This document shows positions 1-7,091 of a stretch of 13,762 nt of DNA, one piece after another (within the stretch, counting starts at the first letter, position 1; the number at the start of each line of letters is the position of its first letter). A program made the translations under genes and the position numbers. The notes beneath the pieces are model-generated. The model was not told the DNA's origin. It worked only from the letters and a program-made list of their open reading frames with translations, and searched no databases. The stretch covers positions 1 through 13,762 of the forward strand of contig WLDY01000005.1 in NCBI GenBank assembly GCA_009704555.1, given 5' to 3'. The stretch comes from Actinomycetota bacterium (GTDB taxonomy: Bacteria > Actinomycetota > Actinomycetes > Nanopelagicales > Nanopelagicaceae).

Positions 1-911
1 AGGAGGACGGCAGGGATCAAGACCGGAACGACATCGCGTGGATCAGTGCCGAGACCAAAGAAGAGGAAGAAGATCGAGGCGAATAGATCACGAAGCGGAG
101 CAAGACGGACTCGAGCGACGATTGCGACATCACCGGTCAACAGGAGTCCTACCAAGAACGCTGCGACCGCTCCAGAGAACCCGATCAAAGTGGCAAGACC
201 TGATGCTGCGAGCGCTGCACCAAAGACCATCAGCAAGAGCGTCGCGGAATCACCCAGGATCACCGGTGCGTGAGGAATGTGACCACCTCGAGCGCTGAAG
301 AAGAGCGCCGCCCCGGTGATGACGAGAGCGACGGAGATGGAGATCAAGCCTGTCGTGAGTGCGACACCAGCAGTGATTGCACTCAAGACGGGTAGGTAGG
401 GAGCAAGGAAGAGGTCTTCCACGACAAGTGTTGCGACAGCGCGCTTCGTGCTCTCCAGCTTCTGCCACTTCGCATCCTTGATGAATTGCGTTGCGATTCC
501 GGAGGATGAGACATACGTGATTCCGCCAAGGACGAGTGCACCTGTGATCCCCCAGCCGAGAATCAACGCCAGTAGTGCGCCAGGGAGGAAGTTCACGATG
601 AGATCGAAGATGCCCAATGACTTGCGTTCCCGCATCGTCCCGATCAACTCTCCTGCTGTGTACTCGAGACCAAGCAAGAGAAGAAGGAGAATCGCACCCC
701 ACTGAGCACCGAGGTCCAAGAAGCTGTCGCTCACGCTGAGCGGGATCAAGCCGCCATTACCAAGCGCAAGCCCTGCGATGAGAAAGATCGGTACTGCTGA
801 GAACTTGAAGCGGGCCGCGACGAAGGAGACGAGACCAAGGAAGAGAAGGACGCCACCTATCTCAGCGAGAACGAGTCCTGTATCGGAAGATGCAGCGGCC
901 CAGAATGGCAT
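1..911 (-). CDS. Kef-type (CPA2) monovalent cation:proton antiporter, partial (C-terminus off the left edge)
   Basis: The reading frame is open from ATG at 911 to the left edge, giving 303 complete codons without a stop. The protein is almost entirely hydrophobic, with about ten membrane segments visible. Features typical of the CPA2/KefB family are the GLEYTAGEL stretch (residues 81-89), a glycine/serine-rich SSSGIATQ segment (135-142), an acidic pair in a membrane helix (E165-D166 in LVVEDLF, the region of the ion-binding acidic residue in this family), GAVAAFLVGLLL (247-258) and FFLFFGLGTDP (281-291). It probably exchanges K+ or Na+ for H+ at the cytoplasmic membrane. It lies 29 bp downstream of the MFS gene on the same strand, and an AGGTGAG Shine-Dalgarno-like sequence precedes the ATG, so co-transcription is likely. 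Whether a C-terminal TrkA domain follows cannot be seen. The family call is secure; the ion is not. Confidence 0.88.
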   Translation of the reverse strand, partial: MPFWAAASSDTGLVLAEIGGVLLFLGLVSFVAARFKFSAVPIFLIAGLALGNGGLIPLSVSDSFLDLGAQWGAILLLLLLGLEYTAGELIGTMRERKSLGIFDLIVNFLPGALLALILGWGITGALVLGGITYVSSSGIATQFIKDAKWQKLESTKRAVATLVVEDLFLAPYLPVLSAITAGVALTTGLISISVALVITGAALFFSARGGHIPHAPVILGDSATLLLMVFGAALAASGLATLIGFSGAVAAFLVGLLLTGDVAIVARVRLAPLRDLFASIFFLFFGLGTDPRDVVPVLIPAVL

Positions 912-921
912 GCGGGCATTC

Positions 922-928
922 TCTCACC
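922..928 (-). promoter_or_regulatory. Shine-Dalgarno-like sequence of the antiporter gene
   Basis: The minus strand reads AGGTGAG about 10 nt before the ATG at 911. A nearer ATG at 919 is out of frame and reaches a stop within about 20 codons, so the start at 911 is preferred. A clear ribosome-binding site here fits an internal operon gene, in contrast with the leaderless first genes elsewhere in the window. Confidence 0.55.
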
Positions 929-940
929 TAGGAATCTCAA

Positions 941-2203
941 CTAGGCGGTTTCGCTCTCCTCTTCAGAGATCGTCGAATTGGCTACCGAGATGACGAATGG
1001 CAGAGCGCGAATCGCGACGATGAATCCGAGGATTCCGCAGATGATGAAGGGAAGTCGCAAACCTCCCGTTGCGATCACACCACCAAGGAATGCACCGATC
1101 GGCATCAGACCCCAGACGATGGTTCGCCTTGCTCCGTGAATGCGACCATAGAGATGATTGGGAATCAATACCTGATAGGTCGACATCAAGAGAATGTTCC
1201 AGATCGTGCTGGCCATCCCTGCGACTGTCGCAACGACAGTGAAGAGATAGATGTTCGGGACGAGACCGGTGAGAGCGATCAGTGCGGTAGCGAGGATCAT
1301 CGTCGCAGCAAGGGTCTTGCCTCGCGTGAAGCGTGTCGAGAGTCGATTCGCGAGCAACCCTCCGGCAACGCCTCCTACACCTTGGATGGCAAGGACCACT
1401 CCGAAGTAGCGGGGATCTAACCCCAGTTCCTTCACCATGAAGAGCGCTGCTGTGGCACTCGATGCGGAGAAGAGGAATCCCAAGATCGTCGTGATGATCA
1501 CCAATTGACGCAGCCTCTGATGGGTGAAGAGGTACCGGATCCCGAACTTGAGTTCATCGATGAATCGGGCGCGGGCATCCTCAGGCGAGGAGGAGTCCTT
1601 GGCCTCACGGACGGTGCGGTTGAGGCTCTGGTAGGGCATCAACACCAATAGCGCGAGTGCGACGAGATAACCCGCGGAAGCCGAATAGAACGGTGCGACA
1701 ACAGCGATCGCATATAAGAATCCGCTCAGAGGAGAACCGATGAATTGTGAGATGACGGTCTCTGCGATGTAGAGACGAGAGTTACCGCGCTCCAATTGAT
1801 CCTTCTCAAGGAGCTCCGGGATCATCGATTGTGCGGTGGTGTCGATGCTCACCTCACATGCGCCTGCGATGAATATCAAGGCGAGGAGCAGATAGATCGT
1901 CATCACTCCCGCGGAAATCGCAACGGCCATGGCAGCGACCACCGAAGTGCGCAGCAGGTTCGAATAGATGAGTAGTTTCTTTCGATCTATGCGATCAGCC
2001 AAGGTTCCGATGATGACGGCGAAGAAGAGCCATGGCAGCAATGTCATCGCAGAGATCAATGAGATGAGGATCGGGCTCTCCGTCAACGAGATCGCATAGA
2101 TCGGTACCACGGTACGAAGCAATCCATCAGCAAGGTTGCTGACGATGCTCGATCTCCAGAGACGATTGAATGCAGAGGGAAGTTTCGAGGTCGATTCACT
2201 CAC
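941..2203 (-). CDS. MFS transporter, drug/siderophore-exporter type (DHA3/EntS-like)
   Basis: A 420-residue protein with about twelve hydrophobic segments and a central hydrophilic loop (residues about 192-230) between the two six-helix halves, as in the major facilitator superfamily. The N-terminus FNRLWRSSIVSNLADGLLRT (12-31) is the usual opening of EntS/DHA3-type exporters. GTLADRIDRKK (66-76) is the MFS motif A loop between helices 2 and 3. It probably exports small molecules by proton antiport; the substrate cannot be read from sequence. The start is GTG at 2203, supported by TAGGCT located 6 nt upstream, the leaderless pattern seen across the window; no Shine-Dalgarno sequence is present. 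The gene is 44 bp downstream of the Ste24-like protease on the same strand and is followed after 29 bp by the cation antiporter. Confidence 0.9.
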   Translation of the reverse strand: MSESTSKLPSAFNRLWRSSIVSNLADGLLRTVVPIYAISLTESPILISLISAMTLLPWLFFAVIIGTLADRIDRKKLLIYSNLLRTSVVAAMAVAISAGVMTIYLLLALIFIAGACEVSIDTTAQSMIPELLEKDQLERGNSRLYIAETVISQFIGSPLSGFLYAIAVVAPFYSASAGYLVALALLVLMPYQSLNRTVREAKDSSSPEDARARFIDELKFGIRYLFTHQRLRQLVIITTILGFLFSASSATAALFMVKELGLDPRYFGVVLAIQGVGGVAGGLLANRLSTRFTRGKTLAATMILATALIALTGLVPNIYLFTVVATVAGMASTIWNILLMSTYQVLIPNHLYGRIHGARRTIVWGLMPIGAFLGGVIATGGLRLPFIICGILGFIVAIRALPFVISVANSTISEEESETA

Positions 2204-2209
2204 CGCGTG

Positions 2210-2215
2210 AGCCTA
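2210..2215 (-). promoter_or_regulatory. -10 box (TAGGCT) for leaderless MFS transcript
   Basis: TAGGCT on the minus strand ends exactly 6 nt before the GTG start at 2203, so transcription would begin at or next to the start codon. No clear -35 hexamer is seen. The identical hexamer at the identical spacing precedes the TerC-family gene. Confidence 0.55.
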
Positions 2216-2247
2216 CTTGTGCAACGAAAGAACCACTTGTAACTGAA

Positions 2248-3480
2248 CTAAGCAAGATTCCGTAATCTCTCACGGATCGGCGGATGTGTGTAGTTCACCG
2301 CGACATAGAGCGGGTGGGGTGAGAGATTGGCAAGTGCATCGGTGCTGATCTTCTTGAGCGCTTCACGAAGGAAAGCCCCGCCTTCGTCGTAGGTCTCCCG
2401 TGCGAAATCATCGGCCTGATACTCATTACGTCGTGAAAGTCCGTTGTTGAGTAGACCGAGCAACATCGAGACTGGAGAGAAGAGAAGGAAGAAAGCAAGT
2501 GCCGAGAGATGGAAACTCGACTCACTCGCTCCGAGCGCCGTCGACAACTCTTCGACACCAAGGAGCCACCCGAGAAGTGCGAAGAGGACGAAGGTCTGCA
2601 GGTTCGAGAGAAGGAACATCGAGAGAGTGTGCTTACGCTTGTAGTGACCGATCTCGTGGGCCAAGACTGCGACCACTTCCTTGGTGCTCAGTTTCTCCAA
2701 GAGCGTGTCGAAGAGGACGATGGTCTTGCTCTTGCCTAGTCCTGTGAAGAAGGCATTCGCTTTCGTCGAGCGTTTCGATCCGTCCATTACGAAGAGTTTC
2801 CCGAGTGAATAACCCTGTGATGCGCAGTATCGCTCTACCTCGCTTCGCAATTCGCCATCAGGGACCGGGGTCAACTTGTTGAAGAGCGGCAGGATCAACT
2901 TCGTCCCGAACATGAAGAAGAAGAGCGAGAAACCGGCGAAGAGGAGCCAAGCCCAGAGCCAGAAGGTCGAACGAAGCTCCTGATAGATCCATAGGACTGC
3001 GGTCAGGAGAGCTCCACCGATGACCAAGGTGAGGAGGAGACCCTTGATCAAGTCGGAGACGAATGTGACGACGGTCGACTTGTTGAAACCGTACTTGGCC
3101 TCAACCTTGAATGTGGAGTAGATACCAAAAGGCAGCGAGATCAGATTGGAGAAGAGCGTCAAGATCCCGATGAAGGCGAGAGAGATGACGATCTCATTAC
3201 TCCACTGCTCTCTCACAAAGGAATCGAGAGCAGCGAACCACTCATAGGTGAGCGCAAGGATGAGAAGGACGAAGAAGAGAGTGGATGAGATGAAGGAGAC
3301 CTTGTAGTTCGCTGCCTGATACTCGACGGATCGTCGATGCTCCTTCTCGTCATAGAGCTCTGACAACTCGCTATCGAGCGGTCGCTTCGATGACCTGTGG
3401 TTGAGGAAGTCGACGAAAGTGTTTATTCCATAGTCGAGAGCGACGAAGAAGGTGATCGCACCAAGGATCCAAGTTTCCAT
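2248..3480 (-). CDS. M48-family membrane zinc metalloprotease, Ste24/CAAX-prenyl-protease-1-like
   Basis: A 410-residue integral membrane peptidase. The zinc signature HEIGHYKRKH lies at residues 275-284 (H275, E276 and H279 are ligand, base and ligand). The third ligand is E353 in NEYQADDFA, and the downstream THPPIRERL (398-406) closes the M48 domain. Several membrane helices precede the catalytic domain (about 61-80, 97-120, 143-165, 172-200) and others flank it (about 287-309, 325-344), as in Ste24/FACE-1. The length is close to that of the family. Bacteria generally lack prenylated CAAX substrates, so a role in membrane protein quality control is more plausible; this is inference. ATG at 3480 is preceded by TATTCT 7 nt upstream, so it is probably leaderless. 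The gene is divergent from the beta-CASP RNase across 77 bp and may share transcription with the MFS gene 44 bp downstream. Confidence 0.92.
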   Translation of the reverse strand: METWILGAITFFVALDYGINTFVDFLNHRSSKRPLDSELSELYDEKEHRRSVEYQAANYKVSFISSTLFFVLLILALTYEWFAALDSFVREQWSNEIVISLAFIGILTLFSNLISLPFGIYSTFKVEAKYGFNKSTVVTFVSDLIKGLLLTLVIGGALLTAVLWIYQELRSTFWLWAWLLFAGFSLFFFMFGTKLILPLFNKLTPVPDGELRSEVERYCASQGYSLGKLFVMDGSKRSTKANAFFTGLGKSKTIVLFDTLLEKLSTKEVVAVLAHEIGHYKRKHTLSMFLLSNLQTFVLFALLGWLLGVEELSTALGASESSFHLSALAFFLLFSPVSMLLGLLNNGLSRRNEYQADDFARETYDEGGAFLREALKKISTDALANLSPHPLYVAVNYTHPPIRERLRNLA

Positions 3481-3487
3481 GACGCAA

Positions 3488-3493
3488 AGAATA
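3488..3493 (-). promoter_or_regulatory. -10 box (TATTCT) for leaderless Ste24-like protease transcript
   Basis: TATTCT on the minus strand is separated from the ATG at 3480 by 7 nt (TTGCGTC), and there is no Shine-Dalgarno sequence. It lies in the 77-bp divergent interval shared with the RNase gene. Confidence 0.55.
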
Positions 3494-3545
3494 CTTGCTG
3501 CATCACGTTTATCTCACAAAGCCTCGTCACTTGGATTGTGGCGAG

Positions 3546-3551
3546 TACTTT
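3546..3551 (+). promoter_or_regulatory. -10 box (TACTTT) for leaderless beta-CASP RNase transcript
   Basis: TACTTT is followed by 6 nt (TATCGC) and then ATG at 3558. This decides the start: an in-frame ATG at 3495 would place the promoter inside the coding region and add 21 residues that do not fit the family. Confidence 0.55.
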
Positions 3552-3557
3552 TATCGC

Positions 3558-4934
3558 ATGGTTGAGATCGAGTTCCTCGGTGGTGTCAGGTCAGTTACCG
3601 GCAGCAAGTTCTTGGTCAGGGGTGAACGAGTCGAGGTACTTGTCGAATGTGGTCAATATCAGGGGCTGAAGGAGTTACGAAGGAGGAATTGGGAGCCCTT
3701 CCCGATCGAACCGCGAGAGATCGATGCTGCAGTGATCACACATGCACACCTCGACCATTGTGGTCTGTTACCTAAATTGGTACGGGAGGGTTTCACCGGA
3801 AGTATCCACTGCACCGCGGATACTGCACGACTCTCAGCGATCGTCCTTGCTGATGCAGCGAAGATGCAGATGGAGGATGCCGAGTACGCAGCGCGAAAGG
3901 GATACTCAGAGCATAAAGTGCCACTCCCACTCTTCGATGAGCGCGATGCACAAGAGGCGATCGAATATCTCACGCCCCATCCATTCCATCAACGCAGTGA
4001 GATCGCACCCGGTACATTCGTCACTTTCCATAGAGCCGCTCACATCCTCGGCTCCTCCTTCGTCGAACTTGAGATTGAAGGGCGAAGGATCATCTTCTCC
4101 GGGGATCTCGGTCGTAAGAACCATCCCCTCCTCTCTGATCCTGATCCACTTCCACATGGAAAGATCGATGCTCTCTTGGTGGAGTCAACCTACGGAGATC
4201 GAAGTCACCGGATCCCTGGGGATGCTTTGAGAGATGTCATCAACCGCACTGTGAAGCGAGGTGGGACGGTCGTCATCCCGGCCTTCGCTGTCGATCGGAC
4301 TGAGGTGATTCTCCATCGCCTCAAGGAATTGATTACGATGGGGGCGATCCCCAAGGTCCCTATCTTCGTCGACTCACCTATGGCTCTCGCCTCACTCGAT
4401 GTCTATCGTGCGGCATTCGAGTCGGATGCCGTCGACATAGACCTCAAGATCGCAGTCGATGGCGATCCATTCGATTCAGAGTTCTATCAAGCAGCAAGGT
4501 CAGTCGAGGCATCGAAGGCGATCGCCCAGATGGAGAGTTCATCGATCATCGTCTCTGCAAGTGGAATGGCTGCAGGTGGTCGAGTACTCCACCACTTGCG
4601 ACGATTGCTGCCTGATCCACGCAACACCGTCGTTCTCGTCGGCTATCAAAGCATCGGGACGCGAGGTCGCACTCTCGCAGATGGCGCCAGCACTCTCAAA
4701 CTATTCGGATCCGTTGTCGATGTACGCGCAGAGATAGCTGAGGTGAAGGAATTCTCTGTCCATGCCGATTCCGGCGAGATGATCACATGGTTATCCACTG
4801 CAAGCGAGAAGCCGGGACACATCTTCATCGTCCATGGCGAGTCTGATGCCGGGACGCACTTCCAAGGGCTCCTCAGTGAGGGGTTGGGATGGAGTTCGAC
4901 GATCCCGGATCGAAATCGGCGTTACGCGATCTGA
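3558..4934 (+). CDS. Metallo-beta-lactamase fold / beta-CASP ribonuclease (CPSF/Ysh1-like, COG1236 type)
   Basis: A 458-residue protein beginning MVEIEFLGGVRSVTGSKFLV, the usual N-terminus of bacterial and archaeal beta-CASP nucleases. Metal-binding motifs are H62-x-H64-x-D66-H67 (THAHLDHCG), H162 in AAHILGS and D183 in SGDLGR. The beta-CASP part shows ESTYGDR (209-215), SASGMAAGGR (333-342) and EFSVHADSGE (398-407), where H402 is the last active-site histidine. A C-terminal KH domain is absent, as in the stand-alone TTHA0252-like RNases. It is expected to cleave RNA in the cytoplasm as endo- or 5'-exonuclease, with two zinc ions. The start at 3558 rather than 3495 is chosen from homology and the leaderless -10 box. 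It is monocistronic and convergent with the MpaB-like gene; their 3' ends overlap by 62 bp. Confidence 0.93.
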   Translation: MVEIEFLGGVRSVTGSKFLVRGERVEVLVECGQYQGLKELRRRNWEPFPIEPREIDAAVITHAHLDHCGLLPKLVREGFTGSIHCTADTARLSAIVLADAAKMQMEDAEYAARKGYSEHKVPLPLFDERDAQEAIEYLTPHPFHQRSEIAPGTFVTFHRAAHILGSSFVELEIEGRRIIFSGDLGRKNHPLLSDPDPLPHGKIDALLVESTYGDRSHRIPGDALRDVINRTVKRGGTVVIPAFAVDRTEVILHRLKELITMGAIPKVPIFVDSPMALASLDVYRAAFESDAVDIDLKIAVDGDPFDSEFYQAARSVEASKAIAQMESSSIIVSASGMAAGGRVLHHLRRLLPDPRNTVVLVGYQSIGTRGRTLADGASTLKLFGSVVDVRAEIAEVKEFSVHADSGEMITWLSTASEKPGHIFIVHGESDAGTHFQGLLSEGLGWSSTIPDRNRRYAI

Positions 4935-5862
4935 TCCGTTCGATTCGTTCTCGTGCGACTCTCTCGCTCGGAGAGCGATGACCCAAGATCGCACTCAGGA
5001 CTCGTAGCGCGAAGTTGGAGAGATGGAGGTTGATTCTCCATGGACGAGATAACCCAAGAAGTTCTCGATCCTGGTCATCAAGGGTGAGGATCGCAGCCTT
5101 GGCGAGGATGGAATAGAAGAAGAGCCCTGCTCTACTGAATGGTGGCTTGAGTATGAATCGGACGACTTCCTCGGTCTTCTCGTTACGAGTCAATTCATGT
5201 ACCCGAAAATCTGCAAGGAGCGACTCCAATTCAGCAAGATCTTGCGGTGCATCAACTAGTCCAAGTGGAATCGCGCTCATCGCCCACTCCCTGACATATG
5301 CGTCGGCAAGCGCCGTACCTTCGAGTTGGGATTGATCTTCGCTCTTCGGTCGCACACCATCGCCCACCATCAGGTAGCTCTTGAGAAAGGAGTCAGTGAA
5401 GGCGCAGTGCACCCAGAGCAGGTATCGCTGATCCTTCGCACGATATTCGGCGCGAGATCCATCTCTCGTCACGAACTCTCCGGTGACCTTCTCGTGCATC
5501 GCGTTGACGCGGTTTGCTTCCTTTTCGATCGCTGAGCGCGAAGCAAAGGTCGTGATGGTGAGCCACTTGGTAGTGCCGGCGAGTCGACCTAACGGATCAG
5601 ACTCATACCGAGAATGAGATGCGACGCCATTGAGTGGCGCTGGGTGTGTAGCCTGCAGAAGGAGCGCTCTGATGCCTCCGATGATGGTGACGACACTTCC
5701 GTGGATCTTCCAGACCGCAGACTCGGGACCAAAGAGTCCTTCATCGTTGCCAGCCTCGATCAACTTGACCCAATCAGGTCGTCCATCCTTTGAGCCCGAG
5801 ACAACTTCGCGGAATCGATTCGCCAGCGGTCTGACGAAAGGAAAGCGACTCAGGTCTCGCAC
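4873..5862 (-). CDS. Oxygenase MpaB family protein (DUF2236)
   Basis: A 329-residue protein with the DUF2236 pattern: ALLLQATHPAPLNGVASHSRYESDPLGRL (66-94; H73 and H83), then a TITTFAS segment, MHEKVTG around H123 and YLLWVHCAFTDSF (147-159; H152). Members include fungal MpaB and relatives of latex-clearing oxygenase; several are thought to be haem-dependent oxygenases that act on hydrophobic substrates. The substrate here is unknown. No signal peptide is evident. GTG at 5862 is preceded by TACTCT 7 nt upstream and no ribosome-binding site, consistent with a leaderless start. Its last 62 bp overlap the 3' end of the opposing RNase gene. It lies 61 bp after the TerC-family gene on the same strand but carries its own promoter. 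The C-terminal 30 residues are basic and then become polar and low-complexity. Confidence 0.85.
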   Translation of the reverse strand: MRDLSRFPFVRPLANRFREVVSGSKDGRPDWVKLIEAGNDEGLFGPESAVWKIHGSVVTIIGGIRALLLQATHPAPLNGVASHSRYESDPLGRLAGTTKWLTITTFASRSAIEKEANRVNAMHEKVTGEFVTRDGSRAEYRAKDQRYLLWVHCAFTDSFLKSYLMVGDGVRPKSEDQSQLEGTALADAYVREWAMSAIPLGLVDAPQDLAELESLLADFRVHELTRNEKTEEVVRFILKPPFSRAGLFFYSILAKAAILTLDDQDRELLGLSRPWRINLHLSNFALRVLSAILGHRSPSERVARERIERIRSRNADFDPGSSNSIPTPH

Positions 5863-5869
5863 GGAGCAG

Positions 5870-5875
5870 AGAGTA
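5870..5875 (-). promoter_or_regulatory. -10 box (TACTCT) for leaderless MpaB-like transcript
   Basis: TACTCT on the minus strand ends 7 nt before the GTG start at 5862. The match to the window-wide TANNNT-N6/7-RTG pattern supports the GTG start. Confidence 0.5.
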
Positions 5876-5923
5876 GAGCGAAGAGAGTGATTCTTCCCGT
5901 CAAGGATGTCTCAAGAGGATGAA

Positions 5924-6973
5924 CTACTTCTGATCGCCTTCGTCCTTCTTCTCCCCTGTCACGCGACCGGCATGAGCCTTCGCTGTCGGGTCACGCCTCG
6001 TCTTGATGATGCTCGCAATCACGGCAATCGTGAGGATTGCTGCGATGACGATGAGGCTGGTCGAGGTCGGGATCTTCGGGATCGGATCGTAGATATCGTG
6101 GAAGTAGAGCATGACGAGCTTTGCGCCGATGAAGACCAAGATGAATGCCAGACCCAGTGAGAGATAGACCAGTTTGTCGAGCAATCCCTTGAGGAGGAAG
6201 TACAGGGCGCGAAGTCCAAGGAGTGCGAAGGCATTGGCTGAGAAGACCAAGAACGGCTCTTGAGTGACACCAAAGGTCGCCGGTATCGAATCGAGTGCGA
6301 AGAGCAGATCGGTGGCACCGATTGCGATCATTACAAGGAACATCGGCGTAGCAAGTCGCTTACCGTCGATCCTGACGAAGAGTTTGGTGCCGTGATATTC
6401 ATCCGTCATCGGCGTCACCTTGCGGACGCGACGGACGATGAAGTTCTCGTTGGGATCCGGATCCTCGTTCCAGTGACGCATCAAGCCGAAACCAGTCCAG
6501 ATCAAGATCGCACCGAAGATCACGAATGTGAATGCGAAGGCCGCCAGGGCCGCGGCACCGATTGCGATGAAGATGGCGCGCAAGACGAGCGCGAGGATCA
6601 CACCGATGAGAAGTACTCGTTGCTGGTAGATGGCAGGGACAGCGAACTGCGCAAGGATGATCGCGAAGACGAAGACGTTGTCGACTGAGAGTGACTTCTC
6701 CACCAAGTAACCAGCGAAGTACTCAGTTCCCCATGGACTGCCGTAGTACCACTGCACCCAGACACCGAAAGCCACTGCGATGCCGATGTAGACGACCGAC
6801 CAGAGCGCTGCCTCTTTGAACTTCACTTCATGGGGATGAGCGCTCACCGTCACAAGGTCGAGGACGATCAACGCGATGATCGCAGCGACGACCACCGCCC
6901 AAACCGTGAGGGAAACATTCATCGAAGGGTCAGCGGCTAGAGCGATTGGCATTGAGAGCGAGGCTGAGAGCAT
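5924..6973 (-). CDS. TerC family integral membrane protein (Alx/TerC, likely metal-ion export)
   Basis: A 349-residue protein with about nine hydrophobic segments. The family's two acidic signatures are both present: VEKSLSVDNVFVF (91-103, D98) and IGATDLLFALDSIPA (218-232, D222 and D228). TerC/Alx proteins are linked to tellurite resistance and to manganese efflux, in some cases metalating exported proteins; the exact ion is not determined here. The conserved part starts at about Met18 (MNVSLTVW), but the ATG at 6973 is supported by TAGGCT exactly 6 nt upstream, while no such box precedes Met18. The extra N-terminus MLSASLSMPIALAADPS looks like a short signal-peptide-like segment. The C-terminus (324-349) is highly charged and cytoplasmic in character. 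The gene is divergent from the GGT-family gene across 118 bp. No yybP-ykoY manganese riboswitch is visible, in keeping with a leaderless transcript. Confidence 0.92.
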   Translation of the reverse strand: MLSASLSMPIALAADPSMNVSLTVWAVVVAAIIALIVLDLVTVSAHPHEVKFKEAALWSVVYIGIAVAFGVWVQWYYGSPWGTEYFAGYLVEKSLSVDNVFVFAIILAQFAVPAIYQQRVLLIGVILALVLRAIFIAIGAAALAAFAFTFVIFGAILIWTGFGLMRHWNEDPDPNENFIVRRVRKVTPMTDEYHGTKLFVRIDGKRLATPMFLVMIAIGATDLLFALDSIPATFGVTQEPFLVFSANAFALLGLRALYFLLKGLLDKLVYLSLGLAFILVFIGAKLVMLYFHDIYDPIPKIPTSTSLIVIAAILTIAVIASIIKTRRDPTAKAHAGRVTGEKKDEGDQK

Positions 6974-6979
6974 GGGGCA

Positions 6980-6985
6980 AGCCTA
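6980..6985 (-). promoter_or_regulatory. -10 box (TAGGCT) for leaderless TerC transcript
   Basis: TAGGCT on the minus strand is followed by TGCCCC and then ATG at 6973. Hexamer and 6-nt spacing are the same as for the MFS gene. No convincing -35 element is found upstream, where the DNA is a purine-rich repeat on this strand. Confidence 0.55.
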
Positions 6986-7010
6986 TGGGTGAAGGATGCT
7001 TCCTTCTTCT

Positions 7011-7046
7011 CGGCTCTCTCTTCGGCTCTCTCCTTAGCCTTCTCCT
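7011..7046. repeat. Three imperfect 12-bp tandem repeats in the TerC/GGT divergent interval
   Basis: CGGCTCTCTCTT, CGGCTCTCTCCT and TAGCCTTCTCCT follow one another directly. The first two differ by one base; the third is more diverged. They form the core of a strongly pyrimidine-rich plus strand from about 6997 to 7050. They sit just upstream of the TerC -10 box, about 30 bp from the GGT-side one. Function is unknown. Confidence 0.5.
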
Positions 7047-7078
7047 TCAACTGACGCGAGGCTTACTGGCGAAACCCC

Positions 7079-7084
7079 TAGCAT
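7079..7084 (+). promoter_or_regulatory. -10 box (TAGCAT) for leaderless GGT-family transcript
   Basis: TAGCAT is followed by 7 nt (TCGAACT) and ATG at 7092. No Shine-Dalgarno sequence is present. Confidence 0.5.
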
Positions 7085-7091
7085 TCGAACT

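Noticed and set aside
38..705. Plus- and minus-strand open frames over the antiporter gene (38-298 +, 250-702 -, 448-705 +)
   Set aside because: All are arginine/serine-rich out-of-frame readings of the antiporter, whose own frame is continuous and hydrophobic from 911 to the edge.
3495..3557. 21-codon upstream extension of the beta-CASP RNase from ATG 3495
   Set aside because: Family proteins start at the MVEIEFLGG strand, and the -10 box for ATG 3558 lies within this extension.
4958..4978. CTCTC-GCTCG-GAGAG hairpin after the RNase stop as terminator
   Set aside because: Only a 5-bp stem, no T tract, and it is inside the MpaB-like coding sequence.
6929..7060. Minus-strand lysine/glutamate-rich reading frame (KEKAKERAEERAEKKEA)
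   Set aside because: Only a TTG could start it, there is no ribosome-binding site, and it runs out of frame through the TerC start. It is better explained by the pyrimidine-rich repeats.
6974..7091. Manganese (yybP-ykoY) riboswitch upstream of TerC
   Set aside because: The gap is short, the TerC transcript appears leaderless, and no conserved riboswitch stems are visible.
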